Source: SCN-69-37 sp044507065
GTDB taxonomy: Bacteria; Acidobacteriota; Vicinamibacteria; Vicinamibacterales; SCN-69-37
Assembly: GCA_044507065.1 (NCBI GenBank)
Contig: JBIQJY010000014.1
Location: 1-64,000 of the forward strand
Direction of reading: 5' to 3'
Length of the DNA stretch: 64,000 bases
In this document: positions 16,278 through 24,316 of the stretch, in pieces
Numbering within the stretch: the first letter of the stretch is position 1
Layout: every line of letters begins with the position of its first letter
Notes under the pieces: generated by a model
The model's database searches: none
The model's input: the letters and a program-made list of their open reading frames with translations, nothing else
Told to the model about the DNA's origin: nothing
Translations under genes and position numbers: made by a program

Positions 16278-16977
16278 GCGCGCGGTAGGCGTCGTAAGCC
16301 GGGCCGAACTCGCGAACGAGCGATCGTTCCTCGAACGGCACCGCCGCGACGAGGTAGGCCGTCGACAGCACGGCAAACAGCAGGCGCGACCCCGTCATCA
16401 GCGGCACCGGCCAGACCAGCAGGAGCCACGCGAAATAGATGGGGTGGCGCACCAGGCCGTACAGGCCGTCGGACTTGAGCGCCGGGGTGGACGCCCCCTC
16501 GCGGGCAGGCGGATCGGACGGAGCGAGTCCGGCCAGCTTCAGGACACCGATGTGTCGCGATGCGAGGCCGGTGAGCACGACCCCGGACAGCATCAGCGCA
16601 ACAAGCACGACAGCCGCCGGTCCGCTCACCGACCACGCCACGCCGGGTACCTCCCGCCAGCTCGACATGACCGCGATGAACAACAGGCTCGCGCCCCACA
16701 CGTAGATCGGCCGCTCCCACCCGGCCGGTGCGTGTCGCGCCATCCACGCCTTCGCGCCCGTTCGGGCGAAGACCGAATGGTGCAGCGCGAACACCGAGAA
16801 CAGTACCGTGTCGAACGCGATGGCCGGCCACGCGTCGGACCACGACCAGGCCGTCGGTCGGCGGCCGAACGTGGTGCTGTGGACGATGGCCGCGTAGACG
16901 AGTGATGCCGCGAACAGCAGTGCGCCAGCGGACGCGAAGACGCGCCCACCGGTGCCGATCGACGAGCGTGATGACAT
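16243..16977 (-). CDS. NnrU/isoprenylcysteine carboxyl methyltransferase-like membrane protein
   Basis: 244 residues with about six membrane segments. The C-terminal half has the ICMT/PEMT hallmark GLVRHPIYFAWLL followed by FEERSLVREFG, and the N-terminal HHSVFARTGAKAWM resembles NnrU. It is likely a membrane methyltransferase acting on a lipid or prenyl-type substrate. Start ATG 16977 is 8 nt after TATAAT on the minus strand. It diverges from the ketosynthase operon, which contains a second ICMT-like gene, so the two may serve one pathway. The last codons are repeated left of the N gap, which is an assembly artefact. Confidence 0.75.
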   Translation of the reverse strand: MSSRSSIGTGGRVFASAGALLFAASLVYAAIVHSTTFGRRPTAWSWSDAWPAIAFDTVLFSVFALHHSVFARTGAKAWMARHAPAGWERPIYVWGASLLFIAVMSSWREVPGVAWSVSGPAAVVLVALMLSGVVLTGLASRHIGVLKLAGLAPSDPPAREGASTPALKSDGLYGLVRHPIYFAWLLLVWPVPLMTGSRLLFAVLSTAYLVAAVPFEERSLVREFGPAYDAYRARVRWRMLWGIY

Positions 16978-16984
16978 CGGGCCG

Positions 16985-16991
16985 TATTATA
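16985..16991. promoter_or_regulatory. Symmetric -10 core shared by two divergent genes
   Basis: TATTATA gives TATTAT on the plus strand, 9 nt before the ketosynthase ATG, and TATAAT on the minus strand, 8 nt before the ICMT-like ATG. The two -10 elements overlap almost entirely, so one core could fire in either direction but not both at once. The plus-strand gene also has AGGAG at 16991-16995. Confidence 0.55.
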
Positions 16992-16999
16992 GGAGCGGG

Positions 17000-18295
17000 A
17001 TGTCCCACAACCGGGTTGTCATCACCGGGATCGGTGTCGTATCGCCGTTCGGTGCCGGCCGCGATACGTTCTGGGCGAACGTGTCGCGCGGCGCAAGCGG
17101 CACGCGCGCCATCACCGCGTTCGAGGCGGGCGACCTGGCATGCCGGGTCGCGGCCACGGTGCCCGATGCGGCCATTGCCGACGTGCCCGACGCGGTCAAC
17201 GGTCGCGCGAACGGCAGCGAGGGGGACGCCGCGAACGTTGCCGGTGGCCGCGCCGATCCGCGGCGCTGGTCGCGTGTCTCGCGCATGGCGGTGACGGCCG
17301 CGTGCGAGGCCGTCGCCGATGCCGGTCTCAGTCCTGCCGGCAGCGAGATGGGGGTCATCGTCGGCAGCGGTGCCGGCGGCATCGACGTGGCCGAACGGCA
17401 GTATGCCGACTGGTTCAACGGCGACCTGCACCGCATCTCGCCGTACGCGATCGCCGTCTCGATTGTCGGCATCGTGTCGAGCGAGATTTCGATCGCGCTG
17501 GGCTTGCGCGGCATGAGCCACGTGCTGTCGACCGGGTGCACCAGCTCGACCGATGCCATCGGCTATGCGGCCAACCTCATCCGGCACGGCGAAGCCGACG
17601 TACTGCTCACCGGTGGGGCCGATGCGTGCGTCACGCGCGGCATGATCTTCGGCTTCACGCGCATGCGCGTCGTCTCGACCGCGTTCAACGATCGCCCGGC
17701 GGAGGCCTCCCGCCCTTTTGATTGCGAGCGCGACGGGTTCGTCCTGGGCGAGGGCGCCTGGATGATGACGATCGAGCGCGAGGACCGCGCGCGGGCGCGG
17801 GGCGCGCGCATCTATGCCTCGATCGATGGGTATGGTTCGACCTGCGACGCCTACCACCGCGTCCAGATGGACCCGGATGGGGCCGAGATCGTGCGTGCCA
17901 TGCAACTGGCCGTGTCGCGCAGCGGCCGGGCGCCTGACTCGATTGGATACGTGAACTTCCACGGAACGTCCACGCGGCTCAACGACGCGGTCGAGGCGCG
18001 TTGCGTGCGCCGGTTCTTCGGCGCACACGCCGCCCGGCTCCTCGGCTCGTCCACGAAGTCGATGATTGGCCACCCGCAGGGGGCGAGCGGTGCGGCGGGC
18101 GTCACGGCCACGGCGCTCGCCCTCTCGACCGGACTGCTGCCACCGACCATCAACGTCACGCGCCAGGATCCGACGTGTGACCTCGATATCCTCGCCAACC
18201 ACGCGCGACCCGCCGAGGTCGAGGCTGCGCTCTGCAACTGCCTGGGGTTCGGATCGAAGAACAGCGCGCTCGTGCTGGGCCGCGTCTCGCCGTGA
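17000..18295 (+). CDS. Beta-ketoacyl synthase, FabF / type II PKS KS-alpha-like
   Basis: 431 residues from ATG 17000. Catalytic Cys is in LSTGCTSSTDAIGYA, a form closer to the STGCTSGLD of aromatic type II PKS ketosynthases than to the usual FabF DTACSS. The two His are in FHGTSTRLND and KSMIGHPQG. Other KS-alpha-like features are CDAYH and DPTCDLD. It should catalyse decarboxylative condensation of malonyl-ACP with an acyl primer. No chain-length factor or ACP lies nearby. It heads an operon with an FAD oxidoreductase and an ICMT-type methyltransferase. The similarity to KS-alpha is from motif memory, not a search. Confidence 0.85.
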   Translation: MSHNRVVITGIGVVSPFGAGRDTFWANVSRGASGTRAITAFEAGDLACRVAATVPDAAIADVPDAVNGRANGSEGDAANVAGGRADPRRWSRVSRMAVTAACEAVADAGLSPAGSEMGVIVGSGAGGIDVAERQYADWFNGDLHRISPYAIAVSIVGIVSSEISIALGLRGMSHVLSTGCTSSTDAIGYAANLIRHGEADVLLTGGADACVTRGMIFGFTRMRVVSTAFNDRPAEASRPFDCERDGFVLGEGAWMMTIEREDRARARGARIYASIDGYGSTCDAYHRVQMDPDGAEIVRAMQLAVSRSGRAPDSIGYVNFHGTSTRLNDAVEARCVRRFFGAHAARLLGSSTKSMIGHPQGASGAAGVTATALALSTGLLPPTINVTRQDPTCDLDILANHARPAEVEAALCNCLGFGSKNSALVLGRVSP

Positions 18296-18322
18296 CCGCC
18301 GCGGACCACGAGGACGCTCCTC

Positions 18323-19447
18323 ATGCTTGATGCCATTGTCGTGGGTGCGGGGCCGGCCGGCGCCGTCGCGGCGCTCACGATGGCCCGCGCCGGCGCGCGG
18401 GTACTCATCGTCGATCGCGCCACGTTTCCACGCGACAAGCTGTGCGGCGACACGCTGAACCCCGGGGCCGTGCGGCTGCTCGCCGACCTTGGGATCGGCG
18501 ACGAGGTGTTTGCCGCGCGTCCACGCCTGCGCGGCATGCGCGTGACCGGCCCGACGACGAGCGTCAGTTGCCGGTACACGCCGCCAACGGCCGGGATTGC
18601 CATGCGTCGCCGCGACTTCGACCTGGTGCTGCTCGAGGCGGCCATTCGCGCGGGCGCGCGGTTCGAAGCGGGCATCACGGTGCGCCGCCTGCTGCCCGAT
18701 CGGTCCGGCTGCATCCGCGGTGTCGTATTCGCCAGCCGTCGCACCGGCGCGGAGGTGCGCATGCCCGCGCTCATCGTCATCGGCGCCGACGGCCGGCGTT
18801 CGGTCGTGGCGCGCCAGGCCGGACTGCACACGCCCGCCCGCATCCGCCGCTGGGCATTCGGCGCCTATGCCGCCGGGGTGGCGGATATGACCGACCTCGG
18901 CGAAATGCACGTGCGGCCCGGCTCGTACTGCGGTCTCGCGCCGATCGGCGACGGCATCGTCAACGTCTGCGTTGTCGCCACACCGCCGCCGGGCACGCGC
19001 GGAGCCCTCGATGTCGTGTGCCGCGCGGTGTCTCGCGATGACGAACTCGCGGCCCGGTTCGCCGGCGCGCGGTTCGAGGGCCCCACGACGGTGCTCGGCC
19101 CGCTCGCAGCCGATGTCCGCGCGGTGGGCGTGCCGGGCGTGCTGCTGGCCGGCGATGCCTGCGGGTTCGTCGATCCGATGACCGGCGACGGCATTCACCT
19201 GGCGATGCAGGGAGCGCGGCTGGCCGCCGTCGAGGCGCTGCGCGCCATCGACCTCGGCACGTTCGCCGAAGCGGTCACACACCTGGCGCGCGCCCGTCGC
19301 CGGCGGGTGGGGAGCAAGATCCGGTTCAACCGCGTTGTCCGGGGACTCGTGCAGGTTCCGGCCCTTGTCGGTCTTGCCAACCTGGGAGCGAAGATCGCGC
19401 CCGCGCTCATCGACAAGGCCGTGGCGTATGCCGGAGACGTGCGATGA
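18323..19447 (+). CDS. FAD-dependent oxidoreductase, geranylgeranyl-reductase / hydroxylase-like
   Basis: 374 residues. The N-terminal dinucleotide motif VVGAGPAGAVAA, RDKLCGDTLNPGAVR (about 33-47) and the FAD ribityl motif LAGDACGFVDPMTGDGI (about 275) place it in the class A flavoprotein monooxygenase / geranylgeranyl reductase group. Probable roles are hydroxylation of an aromatic or phenolic ring or reduction of a polyprenyl chain. It lies 27 bp after the ketosynthase, has GAGG upstream of ATG 18323, and overlaps the methyltransferase start by 4 bp. Confidence 0.85.
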   Translation: MLDAIVVGAGPAGAVAALTMARAGARVLIVDRATFPRDKLCGDTLNPGAVRLLADLGIGDEVFAARPRLRGMRVTGPTTSVSCRYTPPTAGIAMRRRDFDLVLLEAAIRAGARFEAGITVRRLLPDRSGCIRGVVFASRRTGAEVRMPALIVIGADGRRSVVARQAGLHTPARIRRWAFGAYAAGVADMTDLGEMHVRPGSYCGLAPIGDGIVNVCVVATPPPGTRGALDVVCRAVSRDDELAARFAGARFEGPTTVLGPLAADVRAVGVPGVLLAGDACGFVDPMTGDGIHLAMQGARLAAVEALRAIDLGTFAEAVTHLARARRRRVGSKIRFNRVVRGLVQVPALVGLANLGAKIAPALIDKAVAYAGDVR

Positions 19448-19974
19448 CTGTTCCGATTGTCGTCACCGCGGTCATCTTCGGCCTGATGCTGGCCGAGGCC
19501 AGGCTCTCGGCGCGCAACGAGGCGGCGCTGCGCGAGGCAGGCGCGATTCGCCCGTCGGGCGATCCCTATCTCGCCATCGCCACGATCTATCCCCTGGCGT
19601 TTCTCGCGATGGGCATCGAGGGCGCATGGCGCGCGGCGTTGGTCGTCGCTGCCGATGCGCCGGGCGGGCCGGCATGGGCGGCCTCAGGCGTCCTGCTGTT
19701 TGCCGCGAGCAAGCTGTTGAAGTACTGGGCGATTGGCTCGCTCGGCATGCGATGGAGCTTCCGGGTCTGGATCCTGCCGGGCCGGCCGCTCGTGCGATCC
19801 GGCCCGTACCGCTACATTGCGCACCCCAACTACGTGGCGGTCATCGGCGAACTGGCCGGCGCGGCTATGATGGTCGGAGCCCGCATTTCCGGTCCTGTCT
19901 CACTCGTGCTGTTCGGCCTGGCACTCGCCGCGCGGATCAGGTTCGAGAACCGGATGCTGGCGGAGGAGCGCTAG
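19444..19974 (+). CDS. Isoprenylcysteine carboxyl methyltransferase (ICMT) family protein
   Basis: 176 residues with four or five membrane segments and the family hallmark SGPYRYIAHPNYVAVIGE followed by RFENRMLAEE at the C-terminus. In type III PKS operons, proteins of this group O-methylate alkylresorcinols or alkylpyrones, working with a flavoprotein. The start ATGA overlaps the stop of the flavoprotein gene. With the upstream ketosynthase this suggests a membrane-associated pathway for a methylated, oxidised polyketide-like lipid. Confidence 0.82.
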   Translation: MTVPIVVTAVIFGLMLAEARLSARNEAALREAGAIRPSGDPYLAIATIYPLAFLAMGIEGAWRAALVVAADAPGGPAWAASGVLLFAASKLLKYWAIGSLGMRWSFRVWILPGRPLVRSGPYRYIAHPNYVAVIGELAGAAMMVGARISGPVSLVLFGLALAARIRFENRMLAEER

Positions 19975-19979
19975 TCACC

Positions 19980-22472
19980 ATGCGCGGTGCGATCACCCGA
20001 ACTGTCCTGCTTCCCGCGGCGCTTGCGCTGGCCGTCGTCTCGATTGGCGCGCAGGGGCGCCCGTCGTCGGCCGATCCGGTCGAGCTGGTGCGCGTCGCGC
20101 TCGCTCACGGCGACCTGACCGGCGCTCGCGCCATTGCCGGCCGGCAGGGAGAGGGGACGGCCGCCGGTGCGCTGGCGCTGGCCCTTGTCGACCTGTACGA
20201 GGGTCGCAACAACGAGGCACGCGCGCGACTGCAGCCGCTGGCCGAGGGCCAGCCGCTCGGCGAGGCCGCCGTCGAACTCGGATTGCTCGAGCTGCGGACG
20301 GGGAACCGCGACGCGGGCACGAGGCGGCTGGATCGGATCGCGTCGAACCGCACGTTCAATTCGCCGGACGACTACTTCCGCCTGGCGCGCGCGTCCAGCG
20401 CCATCCGCGAGTTCCAGCTCGCCAACGACGCGTTCCAGCGGATTGCCGACGTGCCCAGTCCCGCGATCCAGACGGCCTGGGCCGATGTGTTTCTCGGACG
20501 GCACCAGCCCGGTGATGCGGCCATCAGCTATCGCCGCGCGCTCGAGCTCGATCCCGAGTGGGTGCCGGCCATGATTGGCTTGTCGCGCGCGCTTGCCGAC
20601 GACGAGCCGCCGGCCGCGCGGCAGATGCTGGCCCAGGCGCGCGAGCTCGCGCCCGATCATCCCGACGTCAACCTGGCCGCCGCCGAACACGAGCTCGAAA
20701 CCGAGGATGTCGAGGCGGCCGAAGCGTCGCTCGCCAGGGTGGCCGCCGTCAGGCCGGGCACGATCGAGGAAGCGGCGCTGCGAGCGGCCGTTGCCTACAG
20801 GAAGGGTGGTGTCGCGGGGGCCGAGTCGGCCGTGGCAGCTGTGGCTGCCATCGATCCGCAGTCGTCGCTCGGGTATCGGGCGGCGGGGGAGCAGGCGGCA
20901 CGGCAGTATCGGTTCGACGAGGCCGCCATGCTGGCGCGCAAGGCCGTCGAGATCGATCCCGGCGATGCGCTCGCGCAGTTCAACCTCGGCCTGTACCTCA
21001 TGCGCACGGGCGACGAGGCCGCGGCCCGAACCGCGCTCGACACCTCGTGGGAGCTCGATCGCTTCTCGCGCCTCACGCTCAACCTGCTCAACGTGCTCGA
21101 CGTGGTCGACGCCTTCGAGGTGGTCCCGCACGGGCCCTTCATCTTCAAGTTCCCCCGGGATGAGGCGGCCGTCCTGCGCGCCTACGCACTTCCGCTGGCC
21201 GATGCGGCCTACGAGTTGTTCGCGGAGCGTTACGGCGTGCGCCCTGATCAGCCGATCCTTGTCGAGGTCTTCTCGAACCACGACGATTTCGCCGTGCGCA
21301 CGCTGGGGCTGCCCGGGCTGGTCGGCGCGCTGGGCGCCTGCTTCGGGCGCGTCGTCACGATGGACTCGCCGCGGGCGAGGCCGCCGGGTGATTTCAGCTG
21401 GCAGGCGACGCTCTGGCACGAGCTGGCCCACGTCTTCACGCTGCACGCCTCGGACTTCAACGTGCCGCGATGGCTCACCGAAGGTGTGTCGGTCTACGAG
21501 GAGCACCTGCGCAACCCGGCGTGGGGACGCGAACTCACGCTGCAGTACGCGCACGCGCTCGGCGCGGAACGGACCTTCGGCGTGAAGAACCTGCCGCAGG
21601 CCTTCAAGCGCCCCGAGAGCCTGGCGCTCGCGTACTTCGAAGCGTCGCTCGTTGTCGAGCATCTCGTCGCCGAGAACGGCGAGGCGGCGCTGCGGACCCT
21701 GCTGCAGGCCTACGCCGATGGCGCCGATGACGCGACGGCGTTCACGCGTGCGTTCGGGCAGAGCGTGGACCAGGCCGACGCCTCGTTTGCCGCCTTCGTC
21801 GAGGCCCGCTACGGCGCGCTCGCCGATGCCATGCGGACGCCCGAGCCGCGGCCCAATCCCAACGATCTTGCGGCACTGCGCACGAGGGCCGCTGCCGAAC
21901 CGGGCAACTTCTCGCTGCAGCTGACGCTCGGACAGGCGCTCATCAAGGCCGACGATCTCGACGGCGCGCGCGCGGCCCTCGAACGCGCGGCCGAACTGGC
22001 GCCGATGGCCAGCGGCGAAGCCAGTCCGCGCGCGTTGCTGGCGACGATCGCCGAGGTCCAGAAGGACCCGGCGAGGGCCCGACGCGAGTGGCGCGAGTTG
22101 TTGCGGTACGACCACACCAACATCGTGGCCGCCCGCCGGCTGGCGGCGCTCGCGGCCGAGGCCGGCGCCACCGAGGACGAGGACGTCGCCCTCGCGCTCG
22201 TTGCCGAACTCGATCCGTTCGATCCCGGCGTGCACATGCGGCTGGGGCGCCGCCTGATGGCCCGCGGCGAAAGCGAGGCCGCGCTCGTGGAGTTCGATGC
22301 CGCGCTGGCGGTTGGACCGGCAAACCGCGCCGAGGCGCGGACCGATCGGGCCGAGGCGCTGCTTGCCGTCGGCCGCGTGGACGACGCACGCCGCGAGGTG
22401 ATGGCGGCATTGGCCGAAGCCCCGACATTCGCGCGCGCCCAGGACATATTGCTCGAGATTGTGGGTCGCTAG
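19980..22472 (+). CDS. Secreted TPR protein with internal peptidase-MA-like metalloprotease domain
   Basis: 830 residues from ATG 19980, 5 bp after the ICMT stop. A signal peptide (TVLLPAALALAVVSIGAQG) is followed by TPR-like helical pairs over about residues 30-380. Next comes a gluzincin-type domain with the HEXXH zinc motif LWHELAHVFTLH at about 480 and WLTEGVSVYEE just after, and then more TPRs to the end. The HEXXH plus EGVSVYEE arrangement is that of the Peptidase_MA-like families. It is probably a periplasmic or surface protease held in a TPR scaffold; the substrate is unknown. Confidence 0.82.
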   Translation: MRGAITRTVLLPAALALAVVSIGAQGRPSSADPVELVRVALAHGDLTGARAIAGRQGEGTAAGALALALVDLYEGRNNEARARLQPLAEGQPLGEAAVELGLLELRTGNRDAGTRRLDRIASNRTFNSPDDYFRLARASSAIREFQLANDAFQRIADVPSPAIQTAWADVFLGRHQPGDAAISYRRALELDPEWVPAMIGLSRALADDEPPAARQMLAQARELAPDHPDVNLAAAEHELETEDVEAAEASLARVAAVRPGTIEEAALRAAVAYRKGGVAGAESAVAAVAAIDPQSSLGYRAAGEQAARQYRFDEAAMLARKAVEIDPGDALAQFNLGLYLMRTGDEAAARTALDTSWELDRFSRLTLNLLNVLDVVDAFEVVPHGPFIFKFPRDEAAVLRAYALPLADAAYELFAERYGVRPDQPILVEVFSNHDDFAVRTLGLPGLVGALGACFGRVVTMDSPRARPPGDFSWQATLWHELAHVFTLHASDFNVPRWLTEGVSVYEEHLRNPAWGRELTLQYAHALGAERTFGVKNLPQAFKRPESLALAYFEASLVVEHLVAENGEAALRTLLQAYADGADDATAFTRAFGQSVDQADASFAAFVEARYGALADAMRTPEPRPNPNDLAALRTRAAAEPGNFSLQLTLGQALIKADDLDGARAALERAAELAPMASGEASPRALLATIAEVQKDPARARREWRELLRYDHTNIVAARRLAALAAEAGATEDEDVALALVAELDPFDPGVHMRLGRRLMARGESEAALVEFDAALAVGPANRAEARTDRAEALLAVGRVDDARREVMAALAEAPTFARAQDILLEIVGR

Positions 22473-22548
22473 CCCACGCGCGCGGCGTGGGACCCATGGG
22501 CGAGGCACGCGTGCCGCGCCCGCTGATTTTCATCGAAAGGCACTTCGC

Positions 22549-23535
22549 GTGAGGATTCGCCAGATCGTCGCCGTCCTGCTGATGTCGGGCTGCTGTGTGG
22601 CATTCGCCTCCGACCTGCGGGCGCAATCGGGCGGCCGGTTCGCGCTGCTCATCCAGGGGGCTTCGGGGGAAGAGCAGTATGCGACGCTGCACCGCACGTG
22701 GCTCGACGACCTGGCCGGCGTGCTGCGCGACCAGTTCGGCTACGACGCGGCGGCCGTCACCGTGCTGGCGGACCAGCCGAAGGAGGGTGAGGCCCGCGCG
22801 ACGGCCGAGAACGTCCGGACGGCCGTGGCCCGCCTCGCCGAGACCCTCACGCCCGAGGATCAGCTGCTGCTCGTCTTCATCGGCCACGGGACCGGTCAGG
22901 ACGCCGATGCGAAGTTCAACCTGATCGGGCCGGACCTGAGCGTCTCCGACTGGCGCGCGCTGCTCGAGCCGGTGCGGGCCACGCTCGTCATCGTCGACAC
23001 GACCAGTGCGAGTTATCCCTACCTGTCTGGGCTGGCGGCCCCCGGGCGCGTGGTCGTGACCGCCACGAGCAGCTACGCCCAGCGGTTCCACACGGTGTTC
23101 CCCGACGCATTCGTCCGTGCGCTCACCGATGCCGATGCCGACCACGACAAGAACGGCCGCATCTCGGTGCATGAGGCCTTCACGCATGCGGCGCGGCTGG
23201 TGGCCCGGCACTACGAAGAGCGCGGCACGATGGCGACCGAGACCGCGGTGATCGACGATTCCGGAGATGGCAAGGGACGGCAGGCGACGGTCGAGCCGCC
23301 ACCGAACAGCCCGGCAGCCCTGCTGTATCTGAATCCGCCGCGCGCCGTCGTTTCGTCGGACCCCGAGACGCAGAAACTGGTCGCACGGCAGCAGGCGCTC
23401 ACCGAGCAGGTGGACGAACTGCGACGCCGGCAGGGGTCGATGCCGGCCGAGGAGTTCGCGCGTCAGTTCGAGGCGCTGTTGACCGAACTGGCGGAGGTCT
23501 CTCGCGAGGTGCGGCGTCGGACGGGCGAGAACTGA
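22549..23535 (+). CDS. Secreted caspase-fold-like protein with EF-hand and no catalytic Cys at the expected position
   Basis: 328 residues from GTG 22549 (GAAAGG upstream). After a signal peptide ending near LRAQ, the core follows the caspase/C13 pattern: strand, then VFIGHGTG (His at about 113), FNLIGPDLS, then a strand ending VIVDTTSAS at about 149-157. The catalytic Cys is expected there, but Thr/Ser are present instead. A canonical EF-hand loop occupies residues 198-209 (D-x-D-x-N-G-x-I-x-x-x-E). The C-terminus (about 285-328) is charged and probably coiled coil. It may be a calcium-binding pseudoenzyme or use Ser/Thr. It is convergent with the rhomboid-like gene, overlapping by 73 bp. 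Confidence 0.7.
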   Translation: MRIRQIVAVLLMSGCCVAFASDLRAQSGGRFALLIQGASGEEQYATLHRTWLDDLAGVLRDQFGYDAAAVTVLADQPKEGEARATAENVRTAVARLAETLTPEDQLLLVFIGHGTGQDADAKFNLIGPDLSVSDWRALLEPVRATLVIVDTTSASYPYLSGLAAPGRVVVTATSSYAQRFHTVFPDAFVRALTDADADHDKNGRISVHEAFTHAARLVARHYEERGTMATETAVIDDSGDGKGRQATVEPPPNSPAALLYLNPPRAVVSSDPETQKLVARQQALTEQVDELRRRQGSMPAEEFARQFEALLTELAEVSREVRRRTGEN

Positions 23536-23969
23536 TCGGCCGGTACGTTCCACCATTCACAGCGCCGTCGCTCCGGGCGCGCCAGCAGGCGGCCCGCGGC
23601 CGCGCCGACGAGCAGCCCGGCCAGTTGTGCAACCGGCGCCATCGGCACGCCCATCGTCCCGGCCGATGGACGGCCCGCGGTCAGACTGACCGCCAGGAGC
23701 CAGAACGCCATCAGGATCGCGGCNNNNNNNNNNNNNNNNNNNNNNNNNNNNNNNNNNNNNNNNNNNNNNNNNNNNNNNNNNNNNNNNNNNNNNNNNNNNN
23801 NNNNNNNNNNNNNNNNNNNNNNNGGCGCCAGTCCGTACGAGAGAATCAGCGTGCGCGCGGCCGACCCGTCGAGCCATGTCACCAGTGCCACGACGCCGAT
23901 CACGGCGACAAGGGTGAGGGTCATCCAGGGAGTGGTGCGCGAAGGGACGGCGTCCTGGACCGGCAGCAT
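23463..23969 (-). CDS. Rhomboid-family-like membrane protein, interrupted by the N gap
   Basis: The N-terminal part (from ATG 23969) has a rhomboid-type start: LPVQDAVPSRTTPW and a membrane segment (LTLVAVIGVVALVTW). After the gap, hydrophobic segments continue (AAILMAFWLLAVSL, VAQLAGLLVGAAAGRLL), then a basic tail. The GxSG active-site region would lie in the missing middle. The last segment reads VAQLAG where active rhomboids usually have His. The gap size is a placeholder, so frame continuity and length are unknown. TATACT lies 14 nt upstream of the start. Confidence 0.5.
   Translation of the reverse strand: MLPVQDAVPSRTTPWMTLTLVAVIGVVALVTWLDGSAARTLILSYGLAXXXXXXXXXXXXXXXXXXXXXXXXXXXXXXXXXXAAILMAFWLLAVSLTAGRPSAGTMGVPMAPVAQLAGLLVGAAAGRLLARPERRRCEWWNVPADQFSPVRRRTSRETSASSVNSASN
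23724..23823. other. Scaffold gap of 100 N
   Basis: Exactly 100 N, the usual placeholder for an unknown gap. Unlike the first gap, the flanks share no more than GGC, so real sequence is probably missing. It removes the middle of the rhomboid-like gene. Confidence 0.95.
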
Positions 23970-24034
23970 GGGGCGTCCCGGTCAGTATAGGATGCGCGGG
24001 CGGCCGCAGCGGGCGGCGCGACGGGAGATGCGGG

Positions 24035-24313
24035 ATGGAGTGTGGAACGTGTGGGGCGACGATTGCGGCCAAGGCGATCGTCTGCTACCGATGTGGGGCG
24101 CCAACGGCGATCCCCGTGGCGCCAAAGCGCGAGCCGCCTCCGGTCGTCCGACCGTGGATCCTCATCATCGTCCTGTTCGCCATTGCCGCGGTCCTCGGCT
24201 GGCTGGCCTCGTCCGAGCCCCCGGGCGCGGTGCGTCAGATCGTGCTGATTGTCGTTGGTCTCGCCGCCGCCGCGTGGGGCGGCCATCTGGCCTATCACGG
24301 CTGGAGAAAGTAG
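24035..24313 (+). CDS. Small zinc-ribbon membrane protein
   Basis: 92 residues. Residues 3-20 carry two CxxC-type pairs (CGTC, CYRC) forming a zinc ribbon, followed by a Pro/Arg linker and two membrane segments (WILIIVLFAIAAVLGWLA and IVLIVVGLAAAAWGGHLA). This layout is common in small bacterial zinc-ribbon membrane proteins of unknown role. It precedes the FHA-phosphatase gene by 3 bp and is probably co-transcribed with it. Confidence 0.7.
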   Translation: MECGTCGATIAAKAIVCYRCGAPTAIPVAPKREPPPVVRPWILIIVLFAIAAVLGWLASSEPPGAVRQIVLIVVGLAAAAWGGHLAYHGWRK

Positions 24314-24316
24314 CCG

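Noticed and set aside
16088..19282. Minus-strand frame of over 1000 codons through the N gap and the ketosynthase operon
   Set aside because: It is the antisense shadow of the KS, flavoprotein and ICMT-like genes, is Arg/His/Gly-rich without motifs, and depends on N bases.
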